A stretch of DNA of 64,000 nucleotides. Origin: Enterobacter cloacae complex sp. ECNIH7. Lineage in GTDB: Bacteria; Pseudomonadota; Gammaproteobacteria; Enterobacterales; Enterobacteriaceae. Of this stretch, positions 53,163 through 63,666 are shown piece after piece. The DNA lies in contig NZ_CP017990.1 in the NCBI RefSeq assembly GCF_002208095.1, positions 2,480,001 to 2,544,000 of the forward strand. The letters are read 5' to 3'. The notes under the pieces were generated by a model. The model saw only the letters and a list, made by a program, of their open reading frames with translations. It did not search any database and was not told the origin of the DNA. Positions within the stretch are counted from its first letter, which is position 1. The number at the start of each line of letters is the position of its first letter. A program made the translations under genes and the position numbers.

Positions 53163-53507
53163 CTACACCGCCGCGATAATCTTAATCTCTACCTTATATT
53201 CCGGCTTCATCAGCGTGGCCTGTACGGTACAGCGTACAGGCGCGTGACCCGCCACTACCCATGCATCCCAGGCTTTGTTCATCGCCGCGAAATCCTCTTT
53301 GTTTGCCAGGAAAATCGTTGCATCCAGAATGCGGGATTTGTCGCTGCCCTGTTTTTCCAGCACCGCATCAATCTGCGCCAGGGTGTTAGCCGTCTGCTCG
53401 AACGCATCCGCGTCCAGGTTAGCCGGTACGCCGGTGTAGTAGAGCGTCTGATTATGGATCACCACATCAGACCAGCGGGCTTCGGCATCAATGCGCACAA
53501 TTGTCAT
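53163..53507 (-). CDS. yoaB: RidA/YjgF family protein YoaB
   Basis: RidA-superfamily protein, 114 residues from the ATG at 53507 (GAGGAAACGTTT upstream). Members form trimers and many deaminate reactive enamine/imine intermediates. It has TLYYTGVPANLD, ANTLAQIDAVLEKQGSDKSRILDATIFLAN and the clefting Arg in APVRCTVQATLMKPEYKVEI near residue 100. Specific substrate unknown. Divergent from yoaA. Confidence 0.91.
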   Translation of the reverse strand: MTIVRIDAEARWSDVVIHNQTLYYTGVPANLDADAFEQTANTLAQIDAVLEKQGSDKSRILDATIFLANKEDFAAMNKAWDAWVVAGHAPVRCTVQATLMKPEYKVEIKIIAAV

Positions 53508-53640
53508 AAACGTTTCCTCGTTATTTTTCGTCGTCAGGCGGCAAGACTGCCATATTGTTCTCCTGTCGTCACTATTTGGGGTGGCACAGGAGAGGATGGG
53601 CTGACATAATCCCTGTGCAAAAATACAGTGAGAGAGCACC

Positions 53641-55551
53641 GTGGCAGACGATTTTTCCCCTGAAGGTCAATTAGCGCAGGCTATTCCCGGCTTCAAGCCC
53701 CGTGAGCCTCAGCGCCAGATGGCGCACGCCGTTGCACGCGCCATCGATAAGGCTCAGCCGCTGGTGGTCGAAGCCGGAACCGGCACGGGTAAAACGTATG
53801 CTTACCTTGCTCCGGCGCTGCGCGCTAAGAAGAAGGTGATTATTTCCACCGGTTCGAAGGCGCTGCAGGATCAGCTCTACAGCCGCGATTTGCCCACGGT
53901 GGCGAAAGCGCTGAAATATAAGGGGCGTCTGGCCCTGCTGAAGGGGCGCTCTAACTATCTCTGCCTGGAACGTCTTGAGCAGCAGGCGCTGGCGGGCGGC
54001 GACCTGCCGGTGCAAACCCTCAGCGACGTTATTATCCTTCGCGCCTGGGCGAACCAGACCGAAGAGGGTGATATCAGCACCTGCGCGAGCGTGCCGGAAG
54101 ACTCGCCTGCCTGGCCGCTGGTGACCAGCACCAACGACAACTGCCTCGGCAGCGACTGTCCGCTTTATAAAGACTGCTTTGTGGTGAAAGCGCGCAAAAC
54201 GGCGATGGACGCGGATGTGGTGGTGGTGAACCACCATCTGTTCCTCGCGGATATGGTTGTCAAGGACAGCGGTTTCGGCGAGCTGATCCCGGAGGCGGAC
54301 GTGATGATCTTCGACGAAGCCCATCAGCTTCCGGACATTGCCAGCCAGTACTTCGGCCAGTCGCTTTCCAGCCGCCAGCTGCAGGACCTGGCGAAAGATT
54401 TCACCATCGCTTACCGGACTGAACTCAAAGATACCCAGCAGCTGCAGAAGTGCGCCGACCGTCTGGCGCAAAGCGCGCAGGATTTCCGCTTACAGCTCGG
54501 CGAGCCGGGCTATCGCGGTAACCTGCGCGAGCTTCTGGCGGACAAAAACATCCAGCGCGCGCTGCTGCTGCTCGATGATGCCCTCGAACTCTGCTACGAC
54601 GTGGCAAAACTGTCCCTCGGCCGTTCCGCGCTGCTGGACGCGGCCTTCGAACGCGCCACGCTGTATCGCGGGCGGCTCAAACGGCTGAAAGAGATTAACC
54701 AGCCGGGGTTCAGCTACTGGTATGAGTGCACTTCGCGGCACTTCACGCTGGCGCTCACGCCGTTGACGGTGGCGGATAAATTTAAAGAGGTGATGGCGCA
54801 AAAACCGGGAAGCTGGATCTTCACCTCGGCAACCCTGTCGGTGAATGACGATCTGCATCACTTCACGGAACGTCTCGGCATTGAGGATGCAGAATCGCTG
54901 CTCCTGCCGAGCCCGTTCGATTACGAAAAACAGGCGCTGCTCTGCGTTCCCCGTAATCTGCCGCTGCCGAACCAGCCGGGTGCGGCGCGTCATCTGGCCG
55001 CGATGTTAAAACCGATGATAGAGGCCAATAACGGCCGCTGCTTTATGCTCTGCACCTCTCACGCCATGATGCGCGATCTCGCCGAGCAGTTCCGCGCCAC
55101 CATGACGCTACCGGTGCTGCTGCAGGGAGAAACCAGCAAAGGCCAGCTGTTACAGCAGTTTGTCAGCGCCGGCAATGCCCTGCTGGTAGCAACCAGCAGC
55201 TTCTGGGAAGGGGTCGATGTGCGGGGGGATACGCTCTCGCTGGTGATCATTGATAAGCTGCCGTTTACCTCTCCGGACGATCCGCTGCTGAAGGCGCGCA
55301 TGGAAGACTGCCGTCTGCGCGGGGGCGATCCGTTTGACGAGGTACAGCTCCCGGACGCGGTGATAACCCTCAAGCAGGGGGTAGGGCGATTAATCCGCGA
55401 CGTCACCGATCGCGGAGTGCTGGTCATTTGCGATAACCGGCTGGTGATGCGCCCTTACGGGGCGACCTTCCTTGCAAGCCTGCCGCCCGCGCCGCGGACG
55501 CGGGACATAAAACGCGCGGTGCGTTTCCTGGCAAATCCAACGGCGGAGTAA
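53641..55551 (+). CDS. yoaA: ATP-dependent DNA helicase YoaA (DinG/XPD family)
   Basis: XPD/DinG-like superfamily 2 helicase, 636 residues, GTG start. Walker A is EAGTGTGKTYAYL (about residues 41-53), the iron-sulfur cluster cysteines lie in the segment with CASVPED, CLGSDCPLYKDC, and the DEAH box is MIFDEAHQLPD. Motif VI region GVGRLIRDVTDRG is intact. In E. coli YoaA binds the HolC subunit of DNA polymerase III and helps repair replication blocks, giving azidothymidine tolerance. Followed by tsaB 66 nt later. Confidence 0.95.
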   Translation: MADDFSPEGQLAQAIPGFKPREPQRQMAHAVARAIDKAQPLVVEAGTGTGKTYAYLAPALRAKKKVIISTGSKALQDQLYSRDLPTVAKALKYKGRLALLKGRSNYLCLERLEQQALAGGDLPVQTLSDVIILRAWANQTEEGDISTCASVPEDSPAWPLVTSTNDNCLGSDCPLYKDCFVVKARKTAMDADVVVVNHHLFLADMVVKDSGFGELIPEADVMIFDEAHQLPDIASQYFGQSLSSRQLQDLAKDFTIAYRTELKDTQQLQKCADRLAQSAQDFRLQLGEPGYRGNLRELLADKNIQRALLLLDDALELCYDVAKLSLGRSALLDAAFERATLYRGRLKRLKEINQPGFSYWYECTSRHFTLALTPLTVADKFKEVMAQKPGSWIFTSATLSVNDDLHHFTERLGIEDAESLLLPSPFDYEKQALLCVPRNLPLPNQPGAARHLAAMLKPMIEANNGRCFMLCTSHAMMRDLAEQFRATMTLPVLLQGETSKGQLLQQFVSAGNALLVATSSFWEGVDVRGDTLSLVIIDKLPFTSPDDPLLKARMEDCRLRGGDPFDEVQLPDAVITLKQGVGRLIRDVTDRGVLVICDNRLVMRPYGATFLASLPPAPRTRDIKRAVRFLANPTAE

Positions 55552-55617
55552 TTTACCCCGGAGTGTGCTAAGATGCGCGCCATTTTGTGACTGACCCTTG
55601 CGAGAGCGCGACGACTG

Positions 55618-56313
55618 ATGCGAATTCTGGCTATTGATACCGCGACAGAGGCTTGCTCTGTCGCTTTGTTGAACGACGGTGCTGTTTCTGCTCATTTCGA
55701 AGAGTGCCCACGGGAACACACCCAACGCATTCTGCCCCTGGTAAAAGCCATTTTAACCCAGGGCAACACCTCCTTAACCGACCTCGATGCGCTGGCCTTT
55801 GGCCGCGGCCCCGGCAGCTTTACGGGCGTACGTATCGGGATCGGCATTGCGCAGGGGCTGGCGCTGGGCGCCGAACTGCCGATGATCGGCGTCTCTACCC
55901 TCGCCACGATGGCGCAGGGCGCATGGCGCATGACCGGGGCAACGCGCGTGCTGGCCGCGATTGATGCACGCATGGGCGAAGTTTACTGGGCCGAATACAC
56001 CCGCGACGAGCAGGGCGTGTGGCACGGCGAAGAGACGGAAGCCGTGCTCAAGCCGGAAGCGGTCACTGAACGACTGCAGCAGCTCTCCGGTGAGTGGGCA
56101 ACCGTCGGCACCGGCTGGCAGGCGTGGCCTGACATGGCAAACGACACCGGGGTGACGCTGGTGGACGGCAACATGCTGCTGCCGGCTGCGGAAGATATGC
56201 TTCCGATTGCCTGCCAGCTGCTCGCAGCAGGAAAAACCGTTGCCGTTGAACACGCGGAGCCGGTTTATTTGCGAAACACCGTCGCGTGGAAGAAACTTCC
56301 GGGCCGCGAGTGA
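55618..56313 (+). CDS. tsaB: tRNA threonylcarbamoyladenosine biosynthesis protein TsaB (YeaZ)
   Basis: Scaffold subunit of the TsaBDE complex that makes t6A37 on ANN-decoding tRNAs. 231 residues, actin-like ASKHA fold. Characteristic: [17 protein letters not shown] at the start and [25 protein letters not shown] (about residues 60-85), the surface that pairs with TsaD. Essential in E. coli. Probably transcribed with yeaY. Confidence 0.96.
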   Translation: MRILAIDTATEACSVALLNDGAVSAHFEECPREHTQRILPLVKAILTQGNTSLTDLDALAFGRGPGSFTGVRIGIGIAQGLALGAELPMIGVSTLATMAQGAWRMTGATRVLAAIDARMGEVYWAEYTRDEQGVWHGEETEAVLKPEAVTERLQQLSGEWATVGTGWQAWPDMANDTGVTLVDGNMLLPAAEDMLPIACQLLAAGKTVAVEHAEPVYLRNTVAWKKLPGRE

Positions 56314-56350
56314 ATCTCAGTAACAGGAACTGAGAAAAAGGAGTCGCATC

Positions 56351-56932
56351 ATGGCGGTTCAGACTAAAGTAGTACGCCTTATTATGGCAGGCGCGGTTGC
56401 CATAGCACTGAGCGGATGCGTTTCCGTTCCTGATGCGATTAAGGGCAGCAGCCCGACGCCACAGCAGGATCTGGTGCGAGTGATGAATGCGCCTGAGCTT
56501 TACGTCGGCCAGGAAGCGCGCTTTGGCGGTAAGGTCATCGACGTACAAAACCAGCAGGGGAAAACCCGTCTGGAGATCGCGACCGTTCCGCTGGACAGCG
56601 GCGCGCGGCCGGTACTGGGTGAGGCCTCCCGCGGGCGTATCTATGCGGACGTCAGCGGTTTCCTCGATCCGGTCGATTTTCGCGGGCAGCTGGTGACCGT
56701 CGTCGGGCCGATTACCGGCGCCGTGCAGGGCAAAATCGGCAGCACGCCGTATAAATTTATGACCATGCAGGTCAACGGGTATAAACGCTGGCGGCTGGCA
56801 CAGCAGGTGATCATGCCGCCTCAGCCGATGGATCCGTGGATGTGGGGTCCACATCCTTATCGTTACGGCTACCCGGGCTGGGGCTGGTATAACCCGGGCC
56901 CTGCACAGGTTCAGACGATCGTTACTGAGTAA
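56351..56932 (+). CDS. yeaY: Slp-family outer-membrane lipoprotein YeaY
   Basis: Lipoprotein of 193 residues. Signal peptide [18 protein letters not shown] with lipobox LSGC (Cys22 or so), followed by Val-Ser, which favours outer-membrane sorting. The Slp domain includes [21 protein letters not shown] and [26 protein letters not shown]. The C-terminal Pro/Trp/Tyr-rich tail ([29 protein letters not shown], residues about 155-183) is typical. Sigma-E regulated in E. coli; no clear sigma-E promoter was recognised here. Confidence 0.92.
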   Translation: MAVQTKVVRLIMAGAVAIALSGCVSVPDAIKGSSPTPQQDLVRVMNAPELYVGQEARFGGKVIDVQNQQGKTRLEIATVPLDSGARPVLGEASRGRIYADVSGFLDPVDFRGQLVTVVGPITGAVQGKIGSTPYKFMTMQVNGYKRWRLAQQVIMPPQPMDPWMWGPHPYRYGYPGWGWYNPGPAQVQTIVTE

Positions 56933-56952
56933 CTTACTGTTATTGTTAGAAA

Positions 56953-56987
56953 AGAGACAGCGGCTCAGCCGCTGTCTCTGTTTTTTT
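56953..56987 (+). terminator. Rho-independent terminator after yeaY
   Basis: Perfect 12-bp stem AGAGACAGCGGC/GCCGCTGTCTCT with a 3-nt loop and a run of seven T residues. Confidence 0.95.
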
Positions 56988-57047
56988 ACGGATAAAACGA
57001 AAAAAAAGAGTGACGCGCTTCGCAACCTTAAATGTGAACAATTAATA

Positions 57048-57064
57048 AACTGGTACGCTGAGTT
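57048..57064. promoter_or_regulatory. FadR-type operator upstream of fadD
   Basis: AACTGGTACGCTGAGTT resembles E. coli FadR operator sites of fadD (CTGGTnnGnnnAGTT pattern). It lies about 70-90 bp before the TTG start. FadR repression relieved by long-chain acyl-CoA is established for E. coli fadD. Confidence 0.65.
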
Positions 57065-57135
57065 AATATAATGTTAACAAACTGTTTATTATCGGGGTTG
57101 TGATGACGACGAACACTCATTTCAGAGGTGATGCA

Positions 57136-58821
57136 TTGAAGAAGGTTTGGCTTAACCGTTATCCCGCAGATGTTCCTGCTGAGATCAATCCTGACCGTTA
57201 TCAATCCCTGGTGGAATTATTTGAGCACTCGGTAAGGCGCTACGCGGACCAGCCCGCATTCGTGAATATGGGCGAGGTCATGACGTTCCGTAAGCTTGAG
57301 GAGCGTAGCCGCGCGTTTGCGGCGTATCTGCAGGAAGGGCTGGGGCTGCAAAAAGGGGACCGCGTCGCGCTGATGATGCCGAACCTGCTGCAATACCCGG
57401 TGGCGCTGTTCGGTATCCTGCGAGCCGGGATGATTGTCGTCAACGTCAACCCCCTGTACACCCCGCGTGAGCTGGAGCATCAGCTGAACGACAGCGGCGC
57501 GGCCGCGATTGTCATTGTGTCCAACTTCGCCCATACGCTGGAAAAAGTGGTCGACAAAACCCAGGTTAAACACGTCATCCTGACGCGCATGGGAGATCAG
57601 CTCTCCACCGCCAAAGGCACGCTGGTTAACTTTGTCGTGAAATACGTCAAGCGCCTGGTGCCAAAATACCACCTGCCGGACGCCATCTCCTTCCGCCGCG
57701 CGCTGCATGCGGGCTACCGTATGCAGTATGTGAAACCCGAAGTGGTGGCGGAAGATCTTGCGTTTCTGCAATACACGGGCGGGACCACCGGCGTCGCCAA
57801 AGGGGCCATGCTTACTCACCGCAATATGCTGGCAAACCTTGAACAGGTGAACGCCACCTACGGGCCGCTGCTGCATCCGGGCAAAGAGGTGGTGATCACC
57901 GCGCTTCCGCTGTATCACATCTTTGCGCTGACCATGAACTGCCTGCTGTTTATTGAACTGGGTGGTCAGAACATCCTCATCACCAACCCGCGCGATATCC
58001 CGGGCCTGGTGAAAGAGCTGGCGAAATATCCGTTCACCGCCATGACCGGGGTTAATACCCTGTTTAACGCGCTGCTTAATAACAAAGAGTTCCAGCAGCT
58101 GGATTTCTCCACGCTGCATCTCTCTGCGGGCGGCGGCATGCCGGTTCAGCAGGCGGTCGCCGAGCGCTGGGTGAAGCTCACCGGCCAGTATTTGCTGGAA
58201 GGCTATGGGCTGACGGAATGTGCTCCGCTGGTCAGCGTGAACCCACACGATATCGACTATCACAGTGGAAGCATTGGTCTGCCGGTTCCTTCGACAGAGG
58301 CCAAACTGGTCGATGATAACGATAACGAAGTCGCGCCGGGCGAGCCGGGTGAGCTTTGCGTCAGAGGTCCGCAGGTGATGCTGGGTTACTGGCAGCGTCC
58401 CGATGCGACCGACGAAATCATCAAAGACGGCTGGCTGCACACCGGTGATATTGCGGTAATGGATGACGAGGGCTTCCTGCGCATCGTCGATCGCAAGAAA
58501 GACATGATCCTGGTCTCCGGCTTCAACGTCTATCCGAATGAGATCGAAGACGTGGTCATGCAGCACAGCGGCGTACTCGAAGTGGCGGCGGTCGGCGTCC
58601 CTTCCGGCAGCAGCGGTGAAGCGGTGAAGATATTTGTGGTCAAGAAAGATCCTTCACTCACCGAGGAAGCGCTGGTAACGTTTTGCCGTCGTCAGCTAAC
58701 GGGCTACAAGGTGCCGAAGCTGGTTGAATTCCGCGACGAGCTGCCGAAATCCAACGTCGGAAAGATATTACGACGAGAATTACGTGACGAAGCCCGTGGC
58801 AAAGTAGACAATAAGGCCTGA
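57136..58821 (+). CDS. fadD: Long-chain fatty acid-CoA ligase FadD
   Basis: Activates long-chain fatty acids to acyl-CoA during uptake, at the inner face of the cytoplasmic membrane. The TTG at 57136 is chosen: AGAGG lies 7 nt upstream and it gives 561 residues beginning [11 protein letters not shown], as in E. coli; a frame from 57100 would add 12 residues. ATP/AMP signature [12 protein letters not shown] (about residues 213-224), [11 protein letters not shown], and the FACS motif region [26 protein letters not shown]. Single gene with terminator. Confidence 0.96.
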   Translation: MKKVWLNRYPADVPAEINPDRYQSLVELFEHSVRRYADQPAFVNMGEVMTFRKLEERSRAFAAYLQEGLGLQKGDRVALMMPNLLQYPVALFGILRAGMIVVNVNPLYTPRELEHQLNDSGAAAIVIVSNFAHTLEKVVDKTQVKHVILTRMGDQLSTAKGTLVNFVVKYVKRLVPKYHLPDAISFRRALHAGYRMQYVKPEVVAEDLAFLQYTGGTTGVAKGAMLTHRNMLANLEQVNATYGPLLHPGKEVVITALPLYHIFALTMNCLLFIELGGQNILITNPRDIPGLVKELAKYPFTAMTGVNTLFNALLNNKEFQQLDFSTLHLSAGGGMPVQQAVAERWVKLTGQYLLEGYGLTECAPLVSVNPHDIDYHSGSIGLPVPSTEAKLVDDNDNEVAPGEPGELCVRGPQVMLGYWQRPDATDEIIKDGWLHTGDIAVMDDEGFLRIVDRKKDMILVSGFNVYPNEIEDVVMQHSGVLEVAAVGVPSGSSGEAVKIFVVKKDPSLTEEALVTFCRRQLTGYKVPKLVEFRDELPKSNVGKILRRELRDEARGKVDNKA

Positions 58822-58841
58822 GCTTCACGCTAATCGCCCAG

Positions 58842-58865
58842 ACGCCGGTTACGCCGGCGTTTTTT
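58842..58865 (+). terminator. fadD terminator, also the U-rich leader of rnd
   Basis: Stem ACGCCGG/CCGGCGT (58842-58848 and 58854-58860) followed by six T residues. The T-run sits about 28 nt before the rnd start. In E. coli a U-rich stretch upstream of rnd is needed for its translation, so the element may have two uses. Confidence 0.85.
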
Positions 58866-58892
58866 ATGGGCGCAAACAAAAGAGAACCCGTT

Positions 58893-60020
58893 TTGAATTA
58901 CCAGATGATCACGACCAACGACGAGCTGGCTTCGCTGTGCGAAGTGACGCGCGACTTTCCTGCCATTGCCCTGGATACCGAGTTTGTCCGTACCCGGACC
59001 TATTATCCGCAGCTGGGTTTGATTCAGATGTACGACGGTAAACACGTGTCGCTGATTGACCCTCTCGGCATTACCGACTGGACGCCGATGCGTGACCTGC
59101 TGCTCGATACCGCCGTGACGAAATACCTGCACGCAGGCAGTGAAGATCTGGAAGTCTTTCTGAACACCTTTGGCATCATGCCCCAGCCGCTGATTGACAC
59201 GCAGATCCTCGCGGCATTCAGCAATCGTCCGCTCTCATGGGGCTTTGCTGCCATGGTGGAGGAGTATACGGGCCTGACGCTGGATAAAAGCGAATCCCGT
59301 ACCGACTGGCTGGCGCGCCCGCTTACCGAGCGTCAGCTGGAATACGCGGCGGCAGATGTGTTTTACCTGCTGCCGATCGCCGGGCAGCTGATGAAAGAGG
59401 CGGAAGCCTCCGGCTGGCTCGCTGCTGCGCTGGACGAATGCCGTATGACCCAGCAGCGTCGTCAGGAAGTGGTTGACCCGAAAGAGGCCTGGCGCGATAT
59501 CAGCAACGCCTGGCAGCTGCGTACGCGTCAGCTGGCATGCCTGCAGCTGCTGGCAGACTGGCGCTTGCGTAAAGCGCGCGAGCGCGATCTGGCCGTTAAC
59601 TTTGTGGTTCGCGAAGAGCATCTCTGGGCAGTCGCGCGCTATATGCCGGGTAGCCTGGGCGAGCTGGACAGTATTGGCCTTTCGGGCAGCGAGATCCGCT
59701 TCCACGGTAAAACCCTGCTGGCGCTGGTCGCCAAAGCGCAGGAGCTGCCGGAAGATGCGCTACCGGAACCGCTGCTGAACCTGATGGACATGCCGGGCTA
59801 TCGCAAAGCGTTTAAGGATATCAAAGCGCTGGTGCAGGCAGTTGCAACGGAAAGCAAGCTGAGTGCGGAACTGCTCGCCTCACGTCGTCAGATTAACCAG
59901 CTGCTGAACTGGCACTGGAAGCTGAAGCCGCAGAATGGCGTGCCGGAGATGATGGCAGGCTGGCGCGGGGAATTGATGGCCGATCGCCTGAATACGCTGC
60001 TGGAAGGTTATCCGCGATAA
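58893..60020 (+). CDS. rnd: Ribonuclease D
   Basis: 3'-5' exoribonuclease that trims tRNA and small RNA precursors. 375 residues from the TTG at 58893, the same unusual start and length as E. coli; the frame extends to 58866 but without support. The N-terminal DEDD nuclease domain has ALDTEFVRTRTYYPQL (Asp/Glu metal ligands), LHAGSEDLEVFLN and the late EYAAADVFYL with Tyr and Asp. Two C-terminal HRDC domains follow (about 205-375). A weak start behind a U-run keeps expression low. Confidence 0.95.
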   Translation: MNYQMITTNDELASLCEVTRDFPAIALDTEFVRTRTYYPQLGLIQMYDGKHVSLIDPLGITDWTPMRDLLLDTAVTKYLHAGSEDLEVFLNTFGIMPQPLIDTQILAAFSNRPLSWGFAAMVEEYTGLTLDKSESRTDWLARPLTERQLEYAAADVFYLLPIAGQLMKEAEASGWLAAALDECRMTQQRRQEVVDPKEAWRDISNAWQLRTRQLACLQLLADWRLRKARERDLAVNFVVREEHLWAVARYMPGSLGELDSIGLSGSEIRFHGKTLLALVAKAQELPEDALPEPLLNLMDMPGYRKAFKDIKALVQAVATESKLSAELLASRRQINQLLNWHWKLKPQNGVPEMMAGWRGELMADRLNTLLEGYPR

Positions 60021-60025
60021 AAAAT

Positions 60026-60078
60026 ATGCCGGGCGATATACCCGGCATATTTCCCCGGTGGCGCTGCGCTTACCGGGG
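60026..60078. repeat. Paired palindromes (BIME-like) between rnd and minE
   Basis: ATGCCGGG/CCCGGCAT (60026-60033 and 60041-60048) followed by CCCCGGTGGCGCTGCGCTTACCGGGG read as positions 60053-60078. The second half is a REP-type palindrome. Both lie in the short convergent gap between rnd and minE and may end both transcripts. Confidence 0.75.
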
Positions 60079-60094
60079 CGACGAAAACACAAAC

Positions 60095-60364
60095 CTACGG
60101 ACGCGACTCTTCCGCTTCCGGGAGCGTAACGTTCAGCTCCAGAATCGAAATATCCCCGTCTTTTTGTTCCAGCTGCACCGTGACCATCTCCGGGTCAATC
60201 TGCACATACTTACAGATCACTTCCAGGATGTCCTTGCGCAGCTGCGGCAGGTAGTGAGGCTCGGCGTCGCTACGGCGACGCTCCGCAACGATAATTTGCA
60301 GACGTTCTTTTGCGATGTTGGCGGTGTTCTTTTTCCGCGAGAGAAAAAAGTCCAGTAATGCCAT
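60095..60364 (-). CDS. minE: Cell division topological specificity factor MinE
   Basis: 89-residue partner of MinD. The N-terminal amphipathic membrane-targeting and MinD-binding segment ([20 protein letters not shown], residues 3-22) is followed by the dimerisation domain ([29 protein letters not shown]). It stimulates MinD ATPase and drives pole-to-pole oscillation. Last gene of minCDE, 3 nt after minD. Confidence 0.97.
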   Translation of the reverse strand: MALLDFFLSRKKNTANIAKERLQIIVAERRRSDAEPHYLPQLRKDILEVICKYVQIDPEMVTVQLEQKDGDISILELNVTLPEAEESRP

Positions 60365-60367
60365 AAC

Positions 60368-61180
60368 TTATCCTCCGAACAGGCGTTTGAGGAAACCTTT
60401 CTTCTCTTCTTCAATGAAGCGGAAAGGACGTTCTTCTCCCAGCAGACGGTCAACGGTATCGGCGTAAGCTTTACCTGCATCTGCCATTGTATCAAGGATC
60501 ACTGGCTCGCCCTGGTTAGAGGCGCGTAACACGGACTGATCTTCCGGGATAACGCCCACCAGCTTAATGCGCAGGATCTCCAGCACGTCTTCCATGCTCA
60601 GCATGTCACCTTTGTTCACGCGGCCCGGATTGTAGCGGGTGAGCAGCAGGTGTTCTTTAATCGGGTCTTCGCCATTTTCCGCACGACGGGATTTTGAGGC
60701 GAGGATGCCCAGAATGCGGTCTGAGTCACGCACGGATGAAACTTCAGGGTTGGTGGTGATGATCGCTTCATCCGCGAAGTAGAGCGCCATCAGGGCACCG
60801 GTTTCGATGCCGGCAGGGGAGTCGCAGACAATGAAGTCGAAATCCATTTTTTTCAGATCGTCGAGCACCTTTTCCACGCCTTCACGGGTCAGGGCGTCTT
60901 TGTCACGCGTCTGAGAAGCCGGGAGAATGTAGAGGTTCTCGGTGCGCTTGTCTTTGATCATCGCCTGGTTAAGCGTGGCATCGCCCTGAATGACGTTCAC
61001 GAAGTCATACACGACGCGACGCTCACATCCCATGATGAGGTCGAGGTTACGCAGACCGATATCGAAGTCGATAACGATGGTTTTCTTTCCCTTCTGGGCC
61101 AAACCAGTAGCGATGGCCGCGCTGGAGGTGGTCTTGCCAACGCCTCCTTTACCCGAAGTAACAACAATAATGCGTGCCAT
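60368..61180 (-). CDS. minD: Septum site-determining ATPase MinD
   Basis: Membrane-cycling ParA/MinD-type ATPase, 270 residues. Deviant Walker A KGGVGKTTSSA (about residues 10-20), switch regions including DFIVCDSPAGIE, and the C-terminal membrane-targeting amphipathic helix EEKKGFLKRLFGG. It recruits MinC to the membrane and oscillates with MinE. Middle gene of minCDE. Confidence 0.98.
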   Translation of the reverse strand: MARIIVVTSGKGGVGKTTSSAAIATGLAQKGKKTIVIDFDIGLRNLDLIMGCERRVVYDFVNVIQGDATLNQAMIKDKRTENLYILPASQTRDKDALTREGVEKVLDDLKKMDFDFIVCDSPAGIETGALMALYFADEAIITTNPEVSSVRDSDRILGILASKSRRAENGEDPIKEHLLLTRYNPGRVNKGDMLSMEDVLEILRIKLVGVIPEDQSVLRASNQGEPVILDTMADAGKAYADTVDRLLGEERPFRFIEEEKKGFLKRLFGG

Positions 61181-61203
61181 AGAAATTCCTTGTTAAAAAG
61201 GGA

Positions 61204-62016
<813 letters not shown>

Positions 62017-62034
62017 TTAATTCAGAGTAAAAAC

Positions 62035-62310
62035 ATGTTTTGTGTGATCTACAGAAGTACAAGCCGTGACCAGACCTATCTTTATGTCGAAAAGAAAGAC
62101 GATTTTTCACGCGTGCCTGAAGAATTAATGAAGAACTTTGGCCGACCACAGCTGGCGATGCTGCTGCCGCTCGATGGTCGTAAGAAACTGATTAACGCCG
62201 ATCTGGATAAAGTGAAAACGGCCTTATCCGAGCAAGGCTATTATTTACAGCTTCCACCGCCACCCGAGAATTTATTAAAACAGCATCTTGAGGCGAACGG
62301 TAAAAAATAG
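62035..62310 (+). CDS. ycgL: YcgL domain protein
   Basis: 91-residue protein of the YcgL family (UPF0745) with alpha/beta fold known from structure but no established function. Matches E. coli Ycg[21 protein letters not shown] at the start, [20 protein letters not shown] in the middle. Divergent from minC as in E. coli. Confidence 0.93.
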   Translation: MFCVIYRSTSRDQTYLYVEKKDDFSRVPEELMKNFGRPQLAMLLPLDGRKKLINADLDKVKTALSEQGYYLQLPPPPENLLKQHLEANGKK

Positions 62311-62357
62311 TCTCAACTGTTTTTGGGCACAACACATCAACCGTTTAGGGGTCGACC

Positions 62358-63017
62358 ATGTATCAACATCATAACTGGCAAGGTGCATTACTGGATTATC
62401 CCGTCAGCAAAGTGGTTTGCGTGGGCAGCAACTACGCAAAACATATTCAGGAGATGGGCAGCGCGACGCCAGAAGAGCCGGTCCTGTTTATTAAGCCTGA
62501 AACGGCGCTTTGCGATATCCGCCAGCCGCTGGCGCTGCCCCAGGGGCTGGGTTCGGTGCATCACGAAGTTGAACTTGCCGTGCTGATCGGCGCGACGCTG
62601 CGCCAGGCCTCAGAAGAACATGTTAAAAAAGCGATTGCCGGATACGGCGTGGCGCTGGATCTGACCCTGCGTGACGTTCAAGGCAAAATGAAGAAAGCAG
62701 GGCAGCCGTGGGAAAAAGCCAAAGGGTTTGATAATTCCTGCCCGATTTCGGCGTTTGTGCCGGTGAGCGAATTTACCGGCGATCCGCAGGACACGCCGCT
62801 CAGCCTGAAGGTTAACGGCGAGATCCGCCAGCAGGGCACCACGGCAGACATGATCCATAAGATTGTGCCCCTGATCGCCTACATGAGCCGCTTCTTTACC
62901 CTGAAACCGGGTGATGTGATCCTGACCGGCACGCCGGAAGGCGTTGGCCCGCTCGTGAGCGGTGACGAGCTGGAGGTCGGTTTTAACGGTCTGTCGCTGA
63001 AAACCCGCGTGCTGTAA
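62358..63017 (+). CDS. ycgM: Fumarylacetoacetate hydrolase family protein YcgM
   Basis: FAH-family hydrolase/decarboxylase of 219 residues. Metal-binding acidic residues occur in the HHEVELAVLIG motif (about residues 68-78), and other family hallmarks are GYGVALDLTLRDVQ and DVILTGTPEGVGPL. Relatives hydrolyse or decarboxylate acylpyruvates and oxaloacetate; the substrate here is not proven. It starts 47 nt after ycgL. Confidence 0.93.
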   Translation: MYQHHNWQGALLDYPVSKVVCVGSNYAKHIQEMGSATPEEPVLFIKPETALCDIRQPLALPQGLGSVHHEVELAVLIGATLRQASEEHVKKAIAGYGVALDLTLRDVQGKMKKAGQPWEKAKGFDNSCPISAFVPVSEFTGDPQDTPLSLKVNGEIRQQGTTADMIHKIVPLIAYMSRFFTLKPGDVILTGTPEGVGPLVSGDELEVGFNGLSLKTRVL

Positions 63018-63110
63018 TCCCATCTTGCCGCCTGAAGAGGGCGGCAAAACTTGCAACAACGTGCCAGACTCGTTATAAGGTGCGCTTTCTTTTGACGTGT
63101 GGACATCCTG

Positions 63111-63551
63111 ATGAACGACATCCCTTTCTGGCAAAGCAAAACTCTCGACGACATGACTGACGCGGAATGGGAATCATTGTGCGACGGCTGCGGGCAGTGC
63201 TGCCTGCACAAGCTGATGGATGAAGATACGGATGAAATCTACTTCACCAACGTTGCCTGCAAGCAGCTAAACATTAAAACCTGCCAGTGCCGCAACTATG
63301 AGCGCCGGTTTGAATTTGAGCCGGACTGCATAAAGTTAACCCGGGATAATCTGCCGACGTTTGAATGGCTGCCGCATACCTGCGCGTATCGCCTGCTGGC
63401 GGAAGGGAAAGGTCTGCCTGACTGGCATCCGTTGTTAACCGGTTCAAAAGCGGCGATGCACGGCGAGCGTATCTCTGTGCGCCACATTGCGGTGAAAGAG
63501 TCCGAGGTGCGGGACTGGGAAGATCACATCATGAATCACCCGACCCGTTGA
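63111..63551 (+). CDS. ycgN: UPF0260 cysteine-rich protein YcgN
   Basis: Zinc/iron-chelating domain protein (YkgJ type), 146 residues from the ATG at 63111; a GTG at 63099 is an alternative. The Cys cluster [12 protein letters not shown] with later [15 protein letters not shown] is characteristic and should bind metal. Function unknown. Third gene of the ycgLMN group and followed by a strong terminator. Confidence 0.92.
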   Translation: MNDIPFWQSKTLDDMTDAEWESLCDGCGQCCLHKLMDEDTDEIYFTNVACKQLNIKTCQCRNYERRFEFEPDCIKLTRDNLPTFEWLPHTCAYRLLAEGKGLPDWHPLLTGSKAAMHGERISVRHIAVKESEVRDWEDHIMNHPTR

Positions 63552-63554
63552 GAT

Positions 63555-63581
63555 TAAAAAACCCGCCGAAGCGGGTTTTTT
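63555..63581. terminator. Bidirectional terminator after ycgN
   Basis: AACCCGC/GCGGGTT stem with a CGAA loop, flanked by A residues on the left and T residues on the right, so it can work for ycgN and for transcripts coming from dsbB. Confidence 0.92.
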
Positions 63582-63597
63582 ATTATGCGCGGTTGTG

Positions 63598-63663
63598 TCG
63601 GGTGGCGCTGCGCTTACCCGACCTACAAAACCGTAGGCCCGCGCAAGCGAAGTGCCGCCGGGC
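63598..63663. repeat. REP/BIME repeat pair between ycgN and dsbB
   Basis: TCGGGTGGCGCTGCGCTTACCCGA-type palindrome (63598-63621) followed by a second GC-rich REP-like unit (about 63633-63663, ending gccgccgggc) in opposite orientation, which is the layout of a BIME. Confidence 0.82.
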
Positions 63664-63666
63664 AAC

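Noticed and set aside
53671..54471. Long antisense ORF within yoaA, and similar long frames opposite fadD, yoaE and minD
   Set aside because: These are complementary-strand shadows of GC-rich conserved genes, with no start signals and Arg/His/Gln-rich products.
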